From assembly GCF_009734425.1 (NCBI RefSeq), contig NZ_CP046455.1:1488001-1552000 (forward strand): a stretch of DNA of 64,000 nt. Direction: 5' to 3'. Shown here one piece after another: positions 1-8,456 of this stretch. The notes below the pieces were generated by a model. The model was not told the DNA's origin, ran no database searches, and worked only from the letters and a program-made list of their open reading frames with translations. This stretch comes from Corynebacterium occultum. Its GTDB lineage: Bacteria; Actinomycetota; Actinomycetes; Mycobacteriales; Mycobacteriaceae. Made by a program: the position numbers and the translations under genes. Numbering within the stretch: position 1 is the first letter of the stretch; each line of letters begins with the position of its first letter.

Positions 1-2
1 CC

Positions 3-278
3 CACCCGGATTGTCCGGCGGGGGAAAACCAACCGCTGAGCATCCCCGACAACTCCGTGGCAGAACGGTTGTGGCCCTGGTTGGAACGCTCCGCTTCCCA
101 GGGCGCACCCTCGATTCAGAGACGGTCCGCAGAGCTGGCCCACGACGTGACAACCCTATGGAAGCTAGCCGCACCCACCGGCGCCACCCTTCTGGACAAC
201 CTCGGCCACACCCCTCAACAACTGGACACCCTCCTGTCGCTGGGTATCTACCTCACGGCAATGGAACACCCCAGCTGA
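3..278 (+). CDS. 3' end of an unidentified protein (partial, runs off left edge)
   Basis: The reading frame is open from the window edge and ends at TGA 276-278, giving about 91 C-terminal residues. It is rich in Leu and Ala with probable helices (ERLWPWLERSAS, LLDNLGHTPQQLDTLLSLG). I do not recognise the family. It lies on the same strand as the DUF4132/large-protein cluster, 105 bases before it, so it is probably an upstream member of the same locus. The GTG at 57 could be read as an internal start, but the upstream codons are equally coding-like, so a truncated longer gene is more likely. The full gene would need sequence from outside the window. Confidence 0.6.
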   Translation, partial: HPDCPAGENQPLSIPDNSVAERLWPWLERSASQGAPSIQRRSAELAHDVTTLWKLAAPTGATLLDNLGHTPQQLDTLLSLGIYLTAMEHPS

Positions 279-383
279 CAACACCACAGCATTCATCCGG
301 CGCCACCCCGGCCGGAGAACTATCCTCGAACAAGTGCTCCCAGCCCCGGGACACAGACCACGGAAGAAAAGGAAGACCCCTCG

Positions 384-1247
384 GTGACAACCCGCCTCGA
401 CGACCCCTGGATCCAGGCCGGTGACCACCTCCTCCGGCTGGAGGGCACCGACATCATCGCCCGCAACGCCCAAGGCGCCCTGCTCACCACAGTCCCAACC
501 ACGGTGAAAAAACACCAGGCCTACGAACAACTCGACGCCCAACGCAGCTTCCTCGCCCAGCATGCCGACACCTGCCGGACCACCACCCGCACCTGGTTCC
601 TCACCGGCCTGCCCGTGCCCGTCAGCGTGCTCACCGCCGTATGGCCCGATGAAACCTGGCGGACGGTGCTCACCGACCTGGTCATCACCGACGGCACCAT
701 CACCGGTTTACTGCGGGATGCCGACGACCACGCCCTGCACCTGATCGACCTCGATGGGGAAAGCATCCAGATCATCCGCACCGATGAAGCGACCATCAAC
801 ATCCCACACCCGGTGACCCTGGATGACCTGGTGGACTGGCGGGAATTCGCCGTCCAACTCGGGATCCACCAGAACCTGGACCAACTCTTCCGCCATACCG
901 TGGCCAAACCCGCCGATGAGCAAGCAAGAAAAGATGCACTGAACACCTACCGCAAGGGATCCTATGAGCGCGCCGGGCACCTCATCGGGCGGGCCCGGGG
1001 TGCCGGATTTGCCGCTTCCTTCACCGGTGTCAGTCTCCGGGTGGAGGAAGCCGGGCGCAGCGTCAGTGTGGAACTTGCGGTCACTGCCTATCTTCCGGAG
1101 GAACCCGCTGAGCTGGGGGCACTGTCCTTCACCGTGGACGGCGCCCACCTTGATCCGGCGGATATCGGTCCCATCGCCTGGTCCGAGGGTATCCGCATGG
1201 CCGACTTTGTCTGGGCCGGTCGCACCGTCCAGGAGGAGAACCAGTGA
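384..1247 (+). CDS. DUF4132-type protein, copy A
   Basis: 287 aa starting at GTG 384, with a purine-rich ribosome site (aaaaggaag, 368-376). The N-terminal part (IIARNAQG, VPTTVKKH) and the core (IPHPV at about residue 140, DWREFAVQLGIHQNLDQLFR at about 150-170, IAWSEGIRMADF near the C-terminus) resemble the DUF4132 domain found in MolR/YehI-like proteins. The domain has no known enzymatic activity. No signal peptide or membrane segment is visible, so it should be cytoplasmic. Its stop overlaps the GTG start of the next gene by four bases, so the two are translationally coupled. A clear paralogue (copy A') lies at 7530-8405. The family assignment rests on remembered motif patterns. That A and A' are paralogues is seen directly. 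Confidence 0.7.
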   Translation: MTTRLDDPWIQAGDHLLRLEGTDIIARNAQGALLTTVPTTVKKHQAYEQLDAQRSFLAQHADTCRTTTRTWFLTGLPVPVSVLTAVWPDETWRTVLTDLVITDGTITGLLRDADDHALHLIDLDGESIQIIRTDEATINIPHPVTLDDLVDWREFAVQLGIHQNLDQLFRHTVAKPADEQARKDALNTYRKGSYERAGHLIGRARGAGFAASFTGVSLRVEEAGRSVSVELAVTAYLPEEPAELGALSFTVDGAHLDPADIGPIAWSEGIRMADFVWAGRTVQEENQ

Positions 1248-4200
1248 CACGCGTCCTTGAACTCGGCGGCATTGAACCCCTGAGCATGCAGCCAGGGGAG
1301 CGTTCCCAGCCGCTGACCGCCGCCGGTTATCTCCTCGGGGGGAGAAGGATCGTCCGGCTGGTGCCGGAGCCCCTCGTGGCGGCTGAGGATCTCAGCCTGG
1401 CCACGATCGGGGCGGAACCTGCCTATCGCACCACTGTCGGGGTCACCGCGCAGCGGGCGATCGGTTTCCCTGCTTGGCCAATCATTTCGGACCCGGCCAA
1501 CGCCCGGCACGCCCTGAACCTGGTCAGCGATCTGGAGTGGGCCCGTCGGCGGGCTGGCAGCGAGAAGAAGAAGGTCAAGGACCGTTTCGACCAGTTGGCC
1601 GCCGACCTGAGTTCCGCTGCCCCGCACTTTGTGCCCACGCTGCTGGAGGAGGCCGCCCGGATTTTCGCAGCGGTGGACAACCCCACCTTCGCCAGGCAGA
1701 TGTTCAACAAGGCGCGGGAGACGGAACGCTCCCATAACCTGCCGGTGGACATCGACCGCCACCGCGCCATGTTCGAGGAGTTCACCTCCCTCGGCATCGT
1801 CGGAATCAAGGAGCTGCGTGCTGAGGCCAAAGCCGTGTCCTCCCGTTTCCATGACCGGGTTGAGGCTTTCACCTATCTGCTGGAGATCAACGCCATCCGG
1901 CTCCGGGCGGGTGAGGAGCCCTATAACGGGCTGCTCAAGGATCTACGGACCGTCGGTGCCGCGGTCGGACTCAGCGCCGCAGAAGCTGACGACAGGTTCT
2001 TCGACGCGGTGTTGGACTCCCCAGGTTTCCTTCATGTGTCGGCGGTGGTGTTCAAGACGCTACGTGGATCCCTGGTGCGCTACGCAGGTGAACGGCCCGG
2101 GGCGCGGCGTCTCCTCCTGTCGGCGGCGCCGACAGAGCTGAACACCGATGATTACCTTTCCCTGCTCGAGGACTGCGGTGCGCTCCCGGAACTCCGGTTG
2201 AACCCCGCGGCCTGGGGTGACTGGTTGCTTGATCTGATCGCGAAGGCGCCCACCCGGGCCGATCGACAGCAGTTGCTGGTGCCGGAGATCCTCACCGCCA
2301 AGGACACTCTCGCCGGCCGCCAGGTCGAGATCTACCTGGGCTACCTGAACCCGGATGTGATTGATGCCCTGACTGAAGCGGGTGTAACCGTGACCGCGGC
2401 TGCCGGTGGAAGCTGGCGGGACCTCTTCAACTGGAGAAGGTGGTTGGACCGGCCCGAGGGTGCTCCTGCGCGTCCGCTGGAGCACGTGGCCGCAAACCCC
2501 CTCCTGGCGGAGCAGGCGAGGCAGACACTAAGTGTTGACCTCATCAAAGAACACGCGGGGACCCTGCTCGCAGCTTCGGGGGCCCGCCGGATCGTCGCGG
2601 CCCAGCTCGAAGAGTATCTGACCCAGCGGGACGGGGAAGCGCAGAGCGTGGCTGGGCTGCGGGAGTTTCTCTTCACCGCCCGCGCCCTGGCCCAGCCCGA
2701 GTTAGCCCGGCAGGTGCCGGATCTGCTCCGCCCGATCTTAAGCTTTGATGCCCCAGAGCTGCTGCAGCGAAGTGTGCGGGGTGGAGTGCTGGCGGAGCTT
2801 GCCTGGCCCGCCCTGGAGGAATCGATCAGGCGGTTGTGTGCGAAGGCCGAGACCGGAACCTACCGACTGTTTGAGTCCTACCCGGCGGTGGCCGTCCTGG
2901 CGGGTGAGCATGTGGAGATCATCGACGGTGACCGGGTGGTGCTCGCCGGTGAAATACCAGGAGGAGTCGACTGGGTCTTCGGGATCCGCCAGGTCGGCGA
3001 GGCCGCGGTGATCTATTTCCGTGGTCAGACCGGGGGCTACTTCGCCCACTGGTTGCCCCAGGGGGAAACCTCCCAGGTCCAGGACTGGGGTGGCGGCCAC
3101 GGCAACGTCAGCTACTCCCTGCCTGTCCCAGGCGGTCGTCTGACCGCGCAAGGCCACCTGGCCGTGGGGGACACGGAACTGTTCGCAGACCGGGGCAATA
3201 TCTCTGCTCAACTGATCAAGGAACTGGGGTGGCACACGCTGGGGCTGGATATCCCGGAGGGTGATCCGCGGACCCAGGTGAAAAGCGAGCACTCCACTTT
3301 CGTGCCCTGCCAACCCGGCACCGAGAACAGCCCCCTGGGCATGGTCAACGGCATGCACGCCCAGATCCACCTCACCCGTGACGGGGAGCAGAAGATCACC
3401 ACCCCCTTCGGCACCTTCGGTGCCCGGGAGTGTCTGGCGGTAGTGCGCCGCCCCGGCGGTGGCTTCTGGCTGCGTGATCACCACCGGCTCATTGACTCCG
3501 CGACCGGCCGGGATCTCGACCTCACCGGCCGCAATGCCACCCCGATGCGCATGGTTGAACACCTCCCGGTGGCCGGCCTGCACCAAACGAGACCCCGGGA
3601 TGAGTCCGCCAGCCTCCGGATGCGTTCCTACAGCCGGGAGCAAGCAGCGGTGCTGCTGGATGCCGTCAACGCAGACGATGACACCGCCGCACAGCTGCTG
3701 ACCGACCACCTGGACACCAGGGAACCCGAGCTCATTGACGCGATCCTCGTACTGGCCCGTGCCGTGGCCACGCTCGCCGATGAGTACGCGGAGCTGCGCA
3801 TGACCGCAGGACTGGACACCGCCCCCGAGGCTCCGGCTGGCCCGGAATATGCTCTCTCCGCTGCCCTCGCCCAGATGATCAACCCCCATGCCGATGTCGA
3901 GACCACCGATCAGGTTAATCAGCAGGTGGCAGAGGGAATCGCCGGAATTATCCAGCTCCTGCAGAACCCGGACTCGCTCAGCGACGGCCCGCACGGGCTC
4001 GACGTCAACGGCTGGATCCGGATCGTCGGAGATGAAACGCTCCTGGTCGCCCGGACCTTCGGCCCCCTGACCCGCCGGTTCTGGGACACCACCGCGCTCC
4101 ACGAGCTCACGGACCTCATCCGTCGCCTGATCGACATCGGCCTACTCTGTGGTGAATGGCGGACCGCCTTCCTCATCGACCCCCGCCGGTACAATCGGGC

Positions 4201-5626
4201 ATCCACTGCACCCACATCAGCGGTGGTCGACGGAGCGCTCACCTTCGGCTGGCACGGATACTGGTCCGCCGGCAATATCCAGAATTATCCCGTCCTCCTC
4301 CGGGACAACCGCGCACAGCTGGAGGGAGTGGAGCTGAGACATCCACGACGGACCCCCTTATCCGGGCCGGAGCTCAGGAAAGTACTCGACGCCCTCGATA
4401 CCATGGCTGACCCGATAGACACCGCAGTCGAGGAGGTGGACATGGCAGCCGTGGCGAAAGTGGCGGAACACACCGGACTACTGCCGGAGACCCTGCTGTA
4501 CCTGTTGAGCCGCACCCCCGGCTATCACGCCCATGAACCGCTGGACAAGACCACCCGCGAACTCTGTGGTTTCACCACCACCCAGGCCAAGGCGGTCCAC
4601 GAACAGGTGACCGAACTACGTGGCCACTGGGAAGACATCGTCTCCGCCGCGGTGCCCGCCGGTGATCCGGTGACCTTCCTCCACGGCGCCATCGACGCCG
4701 ATGCGCTCATCACCTGGTGGCGCCAGGAATTCGGTACGCCCACCCTGAGAATGACCGCCGAGGACCACGCCTGCCTCAAAACCAGATGGAACGACTCACC
4801 ACACCTGATCATCGACGTCCTCACCCCGGTGGAACAGTCCACCCTGCCTGACACCTGGCGCTGGGAAACCCTGGCATTCTATCTGTCGACCCTGCTGCAG
4901 ATCACCCAACTGAAAACCTGGGGGACCACGGAACGCATCTTCCTGGCCACCAAACTGCGGTGGCTGAAAAACCAGGTGGAACACCGACCCGACGCCCACC
5001 ACCACCTCTCGGACGCAGAGCTCGGAGCCCCGTACACAGATCCCCGACTCACCGGCGCAACCGAGCCCAACAAGCAAGGTATCCGCGTGCTGCTGGAAGG
5101 ACACCTCGACGGACTCATCGAGGACCTGCAGCAGGAACAGCCCAGCACCGGCTGCCCCTGGGACCCCCGAAACAGTGCCCCGGATACTGTCCGGGCCGTC
5201 GCCAAGCAACACGAGCTGCCTGAGGACGCGGCCGCCTACTACCTCCAGATCCTGGCACTGGCCGAACCCACGGACCGCAATATCCGCACCTGGAACAGGT
5301 GGCGCAAGAAAGACATCGACACCGCCGCCACACCACTGGTGGACCGAGGACTGCTGCTGGAGGCCACACGGCCGGGAGCCGGCCGCACCCGTTTCCTCCC
5401 CGGCGGATGGCTCCCCGCCGCCTCAGGCACCAAAGCCATGGAGGCGTGGAAGGCCCCGCTGTACCTGCTCTGGCAGGACGCCAAGGCACGACCGGTTCTC
5501 CCCTTCAATCCATTGCTGTCCACCCACCGGCAGGTCTTCACCGACGTCTGGCACCGCATCAATGATGACGACGCGCCGGGCTATGAGGAGCTGGACACCA
5601 CCCCATACCCGCGTCGCCGTCGTTGA
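1244..5626 (+). CDS. Large unassigned protein B of the DUF4132 cluster (1460 aa)
   Basis: The GTG start at 1244 overlaps the previous stop (GTGA). Residues 1-540 are mostly helical and match the following gene's product closely: RRIVRLVPEPLV, SDLEWARRRAGS followed by a Lys run, and the LLKDLR region. Residues about 545-790 are Gly- and aromatic-rich with recurring strand-like units (DWVFGIRQ, AAVIYFRGQTGGYFAHW), suggesting a beta-repeat domain. Residues about 795-855 (RSYSREQAAVLLDAV) again match the paralogue. The last 600 residues are helical, with several Trp-rich motifs, and end in a short Arg run. No ATPase, nuclease or membrane motif is visible. I do not recognise the family. Similar large proteins seem to accompany short DUF4132 proteins in other actinobacteria, but that is memory only. 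A partner role with the DUF4132 proteins is inferred from coupling and co-duplication. Confidence 0.7.
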   Translation: MTRVLELGGIEPLSMQPGERSQPLTAAGYLLGGRRIVRLVPEPLVAAEDLSLATIGAEPAYRTTVGVTAQRAIGFPAWPIISDPANARHALNLVSDLEWARRRAGSEKKKVKDRFDQLAADLSSAAPHFVPTLLEEAARIFAAVDNPTFARQMFNKARETERSHNLPVDIDRHRAMFEEFTSLGIVGIKELRAEAKAVSSRFHDRVEAFTYLLEINAIRLRAGEEPYNGLLKDLRTVGAAVGLSAAEADDRFFDAVLDSPGFLHVSAVVFKTLRGSLVRYAGERPGARRLLLSAAPTELNTDDYLSLLEDCGALPELRLNPAAWGDWLLDLIAKAPTRADRQQLLVPEILTAKDTLAGRQVEIYLGYLNPDVIDALTEAGVTVTAAAGGSWRDLFNWRRWLDRPEGAPARPLEHVAANPLLAEQARQTLSVDLIKEHAGTLLAASGARRIVAAQLEEYLTQRDGEAQSVAGLREFLFTARALAQPELARQVPDLLRPILSFDAPELLQRSVRGGVLAELAWPALEESIRRLCAKAETGTYRLFESYPAVAVLAGEHVEIIDGDRVVLAGEIPGGVDWVFGIRQVGEAAVIYFRGQTGGYFAHWLPQGETSQVQDWGGGHGNVSYSLPVPGGRLTAQGHLAVGDTELFADRGNISAQLIKELGWHTLGLDIPEGDPRTQVKSEHSTFVPCQPGTENSPLGMVNGMHAQIHLTRDGEQKITTPFGTFGARECLAVVRRPGGGFWLRDHHRLIDSATGRDLDLTGRNATPMRMVEHLPVAGLHQTRPRDESASLRMRSYSREQAAVLLDAVNADDDTAAQLLTDHLDTREPELIDAILVLARAVATLADEYAELRMTAGLDTAPEAPAGPEYALSAALAQMINPHADVETTDQVNQQVAEGIAGIIQLLQNPDSLSDGPHGLDVNGWIRIVGDETLLVARTFGPLTRRFWDTTALHELTDLIRRLIDIGLLCGEWRTAFLIDPRRYNRASTAPTSAVVDGALTFGWHGYWSAGNIQNYPVLLRDNRAQLEGVELRHPRRTPLSGPELRKVLDALDTMADPIDTAVEEVDMAAVAKVAEHTGLLPETLLYLLSRTPGYHAHEPLDKTTRELCGFTTTQAKAVHEQVTELRGHWEDIVSAAVPAGDPVTFLHGAIDADALITWWRQEFGTPTLRMTAEDHACLKTRWNDSPHLIIDVLTPVEQSTLPDTWRWETLAFYLSTLLQITQLKTWGTTERIFLATKLRWLKNQVEHRPDAHHHLSDAELGAPYTDPRLTGATEPNKQGIRVLLEGHLDGLIEDLQQEQPSTGCPWDPRNSAPDTVRAVAKQHELPEDAAAYYLQILALAEPTDRNIRTWNRWRKKDIDTAATPLVDRGLLLEATRPGAGRTRFLPGGWLPAASGTKAMEAWKAPLYLLWQDAKARPVLPFNPLLSTHRQVFTDVWHRINDDDAPGYEELDTTPYPRRRR

Positions 5627-5717
5627 AGACCTGCCGCTGAAGTCAGGGTGGGTTATCGTCAGCGGAACAGACTTACGCCAGTGTCCGACCAGCACAAGAG
5701 GAGAGGAACACGCCCAC

Positions 5718-7469
5718 ATGATCACCACCCTGGACGACGAACGTCCTCCGAAGACCCAGACCCTGCACGCCGTCGAATACGACGCTGCAGGGCGTACCAT
5801 CGTCCGCCTGGTGCCGGAAACACTTGTCGAGGCGGAAAACCTCATGCTGACGGAATTGGGTGTTCTGCCCCGCGACCGGACACCGGTGGGGATCACCACC
5901 TCCCGGGCAATCGGTTTCCCCGCCTGGGTCATCATGACCGACCCGGACAACGCGGCTCGTGCCCTGAGCCTGGTTGAAGAGCTGGAGTGGGCCCGCCGCC
6001 GTGCCGGAAAAAAGAAGAAACAGGTCAAGGACCGGTTCGATGAGCTGGCCATTGAGTTGGCGGAGTCGGTCCCGCATTTTCTGCCCTCCTTCCTGGAGGA
6101 AGGGGCACGCATCTTCGCCCGCGAGGAGGTGGACAGCTATGCCAAGCAGCTTTTCGGCAAAGCCAGAGAAGCCGAGAAAACCCATGGCCTGGAAATCGAC
6201 GCCGAACGCCACCGCGCCGCCTTCGAGGAGTTCGGGGCGATGGGAGTGGTCGGAAACAAGGAATTAACCGCGGAGGCCAAGTCCGCCATGGACCGTTACG
6301 CGGATCCCGCCGATGCTTTCGATCATGTGGTGGGCATCAACGCTGAGCGGTGCCGCGGGGGTGCCGAACCCTACCTTAACCTGCTCAAAGACCTGCGCAG
6401 AGCAGGAAAGATGGCGGGTCTGAGTGCCCCGGAGGCAGATGACCGCGTCTTCGAAGCGGTGCTGGGTACCCACGGATTCCACCACACGCCGCGTGGGACG
6501 CTGGAGGAACTGAGACCCTCTCTGGTGCGCCACTGCCGTACGAGACCGGCCACCCAGGACATTCTGCTGGCCACACCACTCCAGGCAGTGCCTGCAGATT
6601 ACAGTCTGGCGCTGCTTGCCGACGCCGGGGCACTGGACCGGGTGCGGGAGGACCCTCAGAGATGGGCTGCGTGGTTACTCAACTTCCTCGTCGGTCTCCA
6701 GCAGGGGCCTCGGGGCCAGGGCCTGCTCCTCCAGGAGATTGTGGCGGCCGGGGAGCGCCTCAGGGGCGCTGAGCTGCAGCTCAACTTGGCCACTTTCTCC
6801 CTGAACGTGCTTGACGCCCTCCTGGAGTTCGGTGTCCAGCTCAAAGATCCAACACCCTGGTCCCCCCGGACGTTCAAAATCGGCTGGGAGGAATGGGCCC
6901 GGACCAGGGATTCCCGTCGGCCGTTGCGTTTCCTGGCCCAGGATCCAGAGCTTGGTGCGCGGATGGTCGATTACCTTCCGGTGTCCTTCTTCAGCGGCCC
7001 GCCCGGCACCGACCCGGACTACCAGGCCCTGAAGAATCTCTTCCGGCAGCGGATCACCATCCCGAAAACATTCAACGACCCCGATGACATTCGGAGAGTG
7101 GTCCGCCTCATCCGTGAGACCGCCCGGGTGGGTGGCCGGCACGTGGTCGACTATTTCCCCGAGGAGGTGGCGGTGATGATGGATCTGGAACCGGCGGTGG
7201 TATTGACGGAGGTGATCCGCGCACCGACCTCCGGGCTCTCCGGGGCGCAGGCACGTGCCTACACCGCTGCGCAGGCGCAGGCACTGCTGGACAGCAGCCA
7301 CCTCATCGAGGGGACAGCGACCCGAGACCATGACCGTGACCTGGCGGCCAGTCAATTAGGTGACGGTCACCCCCACGGCCTGCCCGAGATCCTCGCCCCG
7401 CTGCTGTCGGCGGTTCATCAGCTCAGCGTCAGCCAGGCGACGCTACGGCGCAGCATCAACCGGACCTGA
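5718..7469 (+). CDS. Protein B', shortened paralogue of B (583 aa)
   Basis: ATG 5718 follows a strong ribosome site (gaggagagga, 5698-5707). Upstream in-frame codons belong to an antisense-like extension and are not used. Residues 1-about 540 parallel protein B: RTIVRLVPETLV, AIGFPAWVIMTDPDNAARAL, ELEWARRRAGKKKKQVKDRF, LNLLKDLRRAGK. The last about 70 residues (ARAYTAAQAQALLDSS onward) correspond to B residues about 793-855. B' therefore lacks the central strand-rich segment and the whole 600-residue C-terminal part. The frame is intact and coding quality is even, so it looks like a functional short form and not a pseudogene. It has its own promoter-sized gap (91 bases) after B and is followed by A'. 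Confidence 0.7.
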   Translation: MITTLDDERPPKTQTLHAVEYDAAGRTIVRLVPETLVEAENLMLTELGVLPRDRTPVGITTSRAIGFPAWVIMTDPDNAARALSLVEELEWARRRAGKKKKQVKDRFDELAIELAESVPHFLPSFLEEGARIFAREEVDSYAKQLFGKAREAEKTHGLEIDAERHRAAFEEFGAMGVVGNKELTAEAKSAMDRYADPADAFDHVVGINAERCRGGAEPYLNLLKDLRRAGKMAGLSAPEADDRVFEAVLGTHGFHHTPRGTLEELRPSLVRHCRTRPATQDILLATPLQAVPADYSLALLADAGALDRVREDPQRWAAWLLNFLVGLQQGPRGQGLLLQEIVAAGERLRGAELQLNLATFSLNVLDALLEFGVQLKDPTPWSPRTFKIGWEEWARTRDSRRPLRFLAQDPELGARMVDYLPVSFFSGPPGTDPDYQALKNLFRQRITIPKTFNDPDDIRRVVRLIRETARVGGRHVVDYFPEEVAVMMDLEPAVVLTEVIRAPTSGLSGAQARAYTAAQAQALLDSSHLIEGTATRDHDRDLAASQLGDGHPHGLPEILAPLLSAVHQLSVSQATLRRSINRT

Positions 7470-7529
7470 TTTCGCCGGTGATGAGCACAACACACCACAA
7501 TTCTCAGAGATAAGGGGACCACTCCCGTC

Positions 7530-8405
7530 ATGACCACCGCTGTGGAACAGACAGGAACCACCTGGCGTGAGGCCGGCGACTATCACCTGCGTCTGGACGG
7601 CAACCAGATCATCGCCCGCAACGTAAAGGGACGGGTGCTCAAGTCAGTACCGGCGAAGGTGAAGAAACACGAAGCTTTCGAGCAACTTGAGGCCCTGCGT
7701 AACTTTTTCATCCAGCACGAAGCGACCTGCCGGGGGACCGTGGAGAACTGGTTTCTCACCGGCCGGTCGGTGCCCGTGACGGTGGTCTGCGGGGTGTGGC
7801 GTGACGATGCCTGGCGTCGGACACTGCAGGACCTGGTGGTCACCGACGGCACAGTGGGCGGGTTGCTCCGCGGCGCCGACGAGTCGGGGCTGCATCTGGT
7901 CGATCTGGAGGGGGAGAGCGTGATAATCCCGCGGACGGGGGCAGCCACGATAACACTCCCGCACCCCGCGCTGATGTCCGATCTGGCGGACTGGCGGGAG
8001 TTCGCCGTCGAACTGGGTGTGCATCAGGGATTGGATCAGCTCTACCGCCACACGACCGAGAAACCTGGGGATCCGCAGGAACGGCAGCGGGCACTGGACA
8101 CCTACCGGTCCGGGCATTATGAATCGGGTGGGTACCTGAGGAACCGCGCCAGGGACTTCGGCTGCACCTACACCTCCGACGGCATCTCGTTGAAGGTGGC
8201 GGAGGGAGGCCACACGGTGACTGCCCATCTCGACCTCTTCGGCCACGGCCCGCAGACGCCGGCTGACCTCGGCCGGTTGTATTTTCTCGCCGAGGGCACC
8301 CGTCTCGACCCGGCCGAGATCGGGCCCGTCGCCTGGTCCGAGGGAATCCGCATGGCCGAGCACATCTGGGCGGGACGCACCATCGCCGAAGACGAAGACA
8401 GCTGA
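7530..8405 (+). CDS. DUF4132-type protein, copy A'
   Basis: 291 aa from ATG 7530, with gataagggg just upstream as ribosome site. It aligns with copy A along its whole length; by eye about half the positions are identical (IIARN, VKKHEAFEQLEALR, NWFLTG, LVVTDGT, DLADWREFAVELGVHQGLDQLYR, DPAEIGPVAWSEGIRMAE, IWAGRTIAED). The acidic C-terminal tail is shared. Function is unknown. In this half of the locus the DUF4132 gene follows its large partner, whereas copy A precedes its partner, so the order is A-B-B'-A'. It is the last gene before the terminator facing gnd. Confidence 0.7.
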   Translation: MTTAVEQTGTTWREAGDYHLRLDGNQIIARNVKGRVLKSVPAKVKKHEAFEQLEALRNFFIQHEATCRGTVENWFLTGRSVPVTVVCGVWRDDAWRRTLQDLVVTDGTVGGLLRGADESGLHLVDLEGESVIIPRTGAATITLPHPALMSDLADWREFAVELGVHQGLDQLYRHTTEKPGDPQERQRALDTYRSGHYESGGYLRNRARDFGCTYTSDGISLKVAEGGHTVTAHLDLFGHGPQTPADLGRLYFLAEGTRLDPAEIGPVAWSEGIRMAEHIWAGRTIAEDEDS

Positions 8406-8439
8406 ACGCCCCCTCTGCCCACGTGGGCAGAGGGGGCGT
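8406..8439. terminator. Perfect palindromic bidirectional terminator
   Basis: A 34-base perfect palindrome (arms acgccccctctgccca / tgggcagagggggcgt) lies between copy A' and the convergent gnd gene. It sits 1 base after the A' stop and 17 bases before the gnd stop, so it can end transcription from both sides. Confidence 0.85.
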
Positions 8440-8456
8440 CGAGAAGCCGGGGAGGT

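Noticed and set aside
1088..1852. Minus-strand frame in the DUF4132 cluster
   Set aside because: Crosses two well-supported overlapping genes and has no family or ribosome site.
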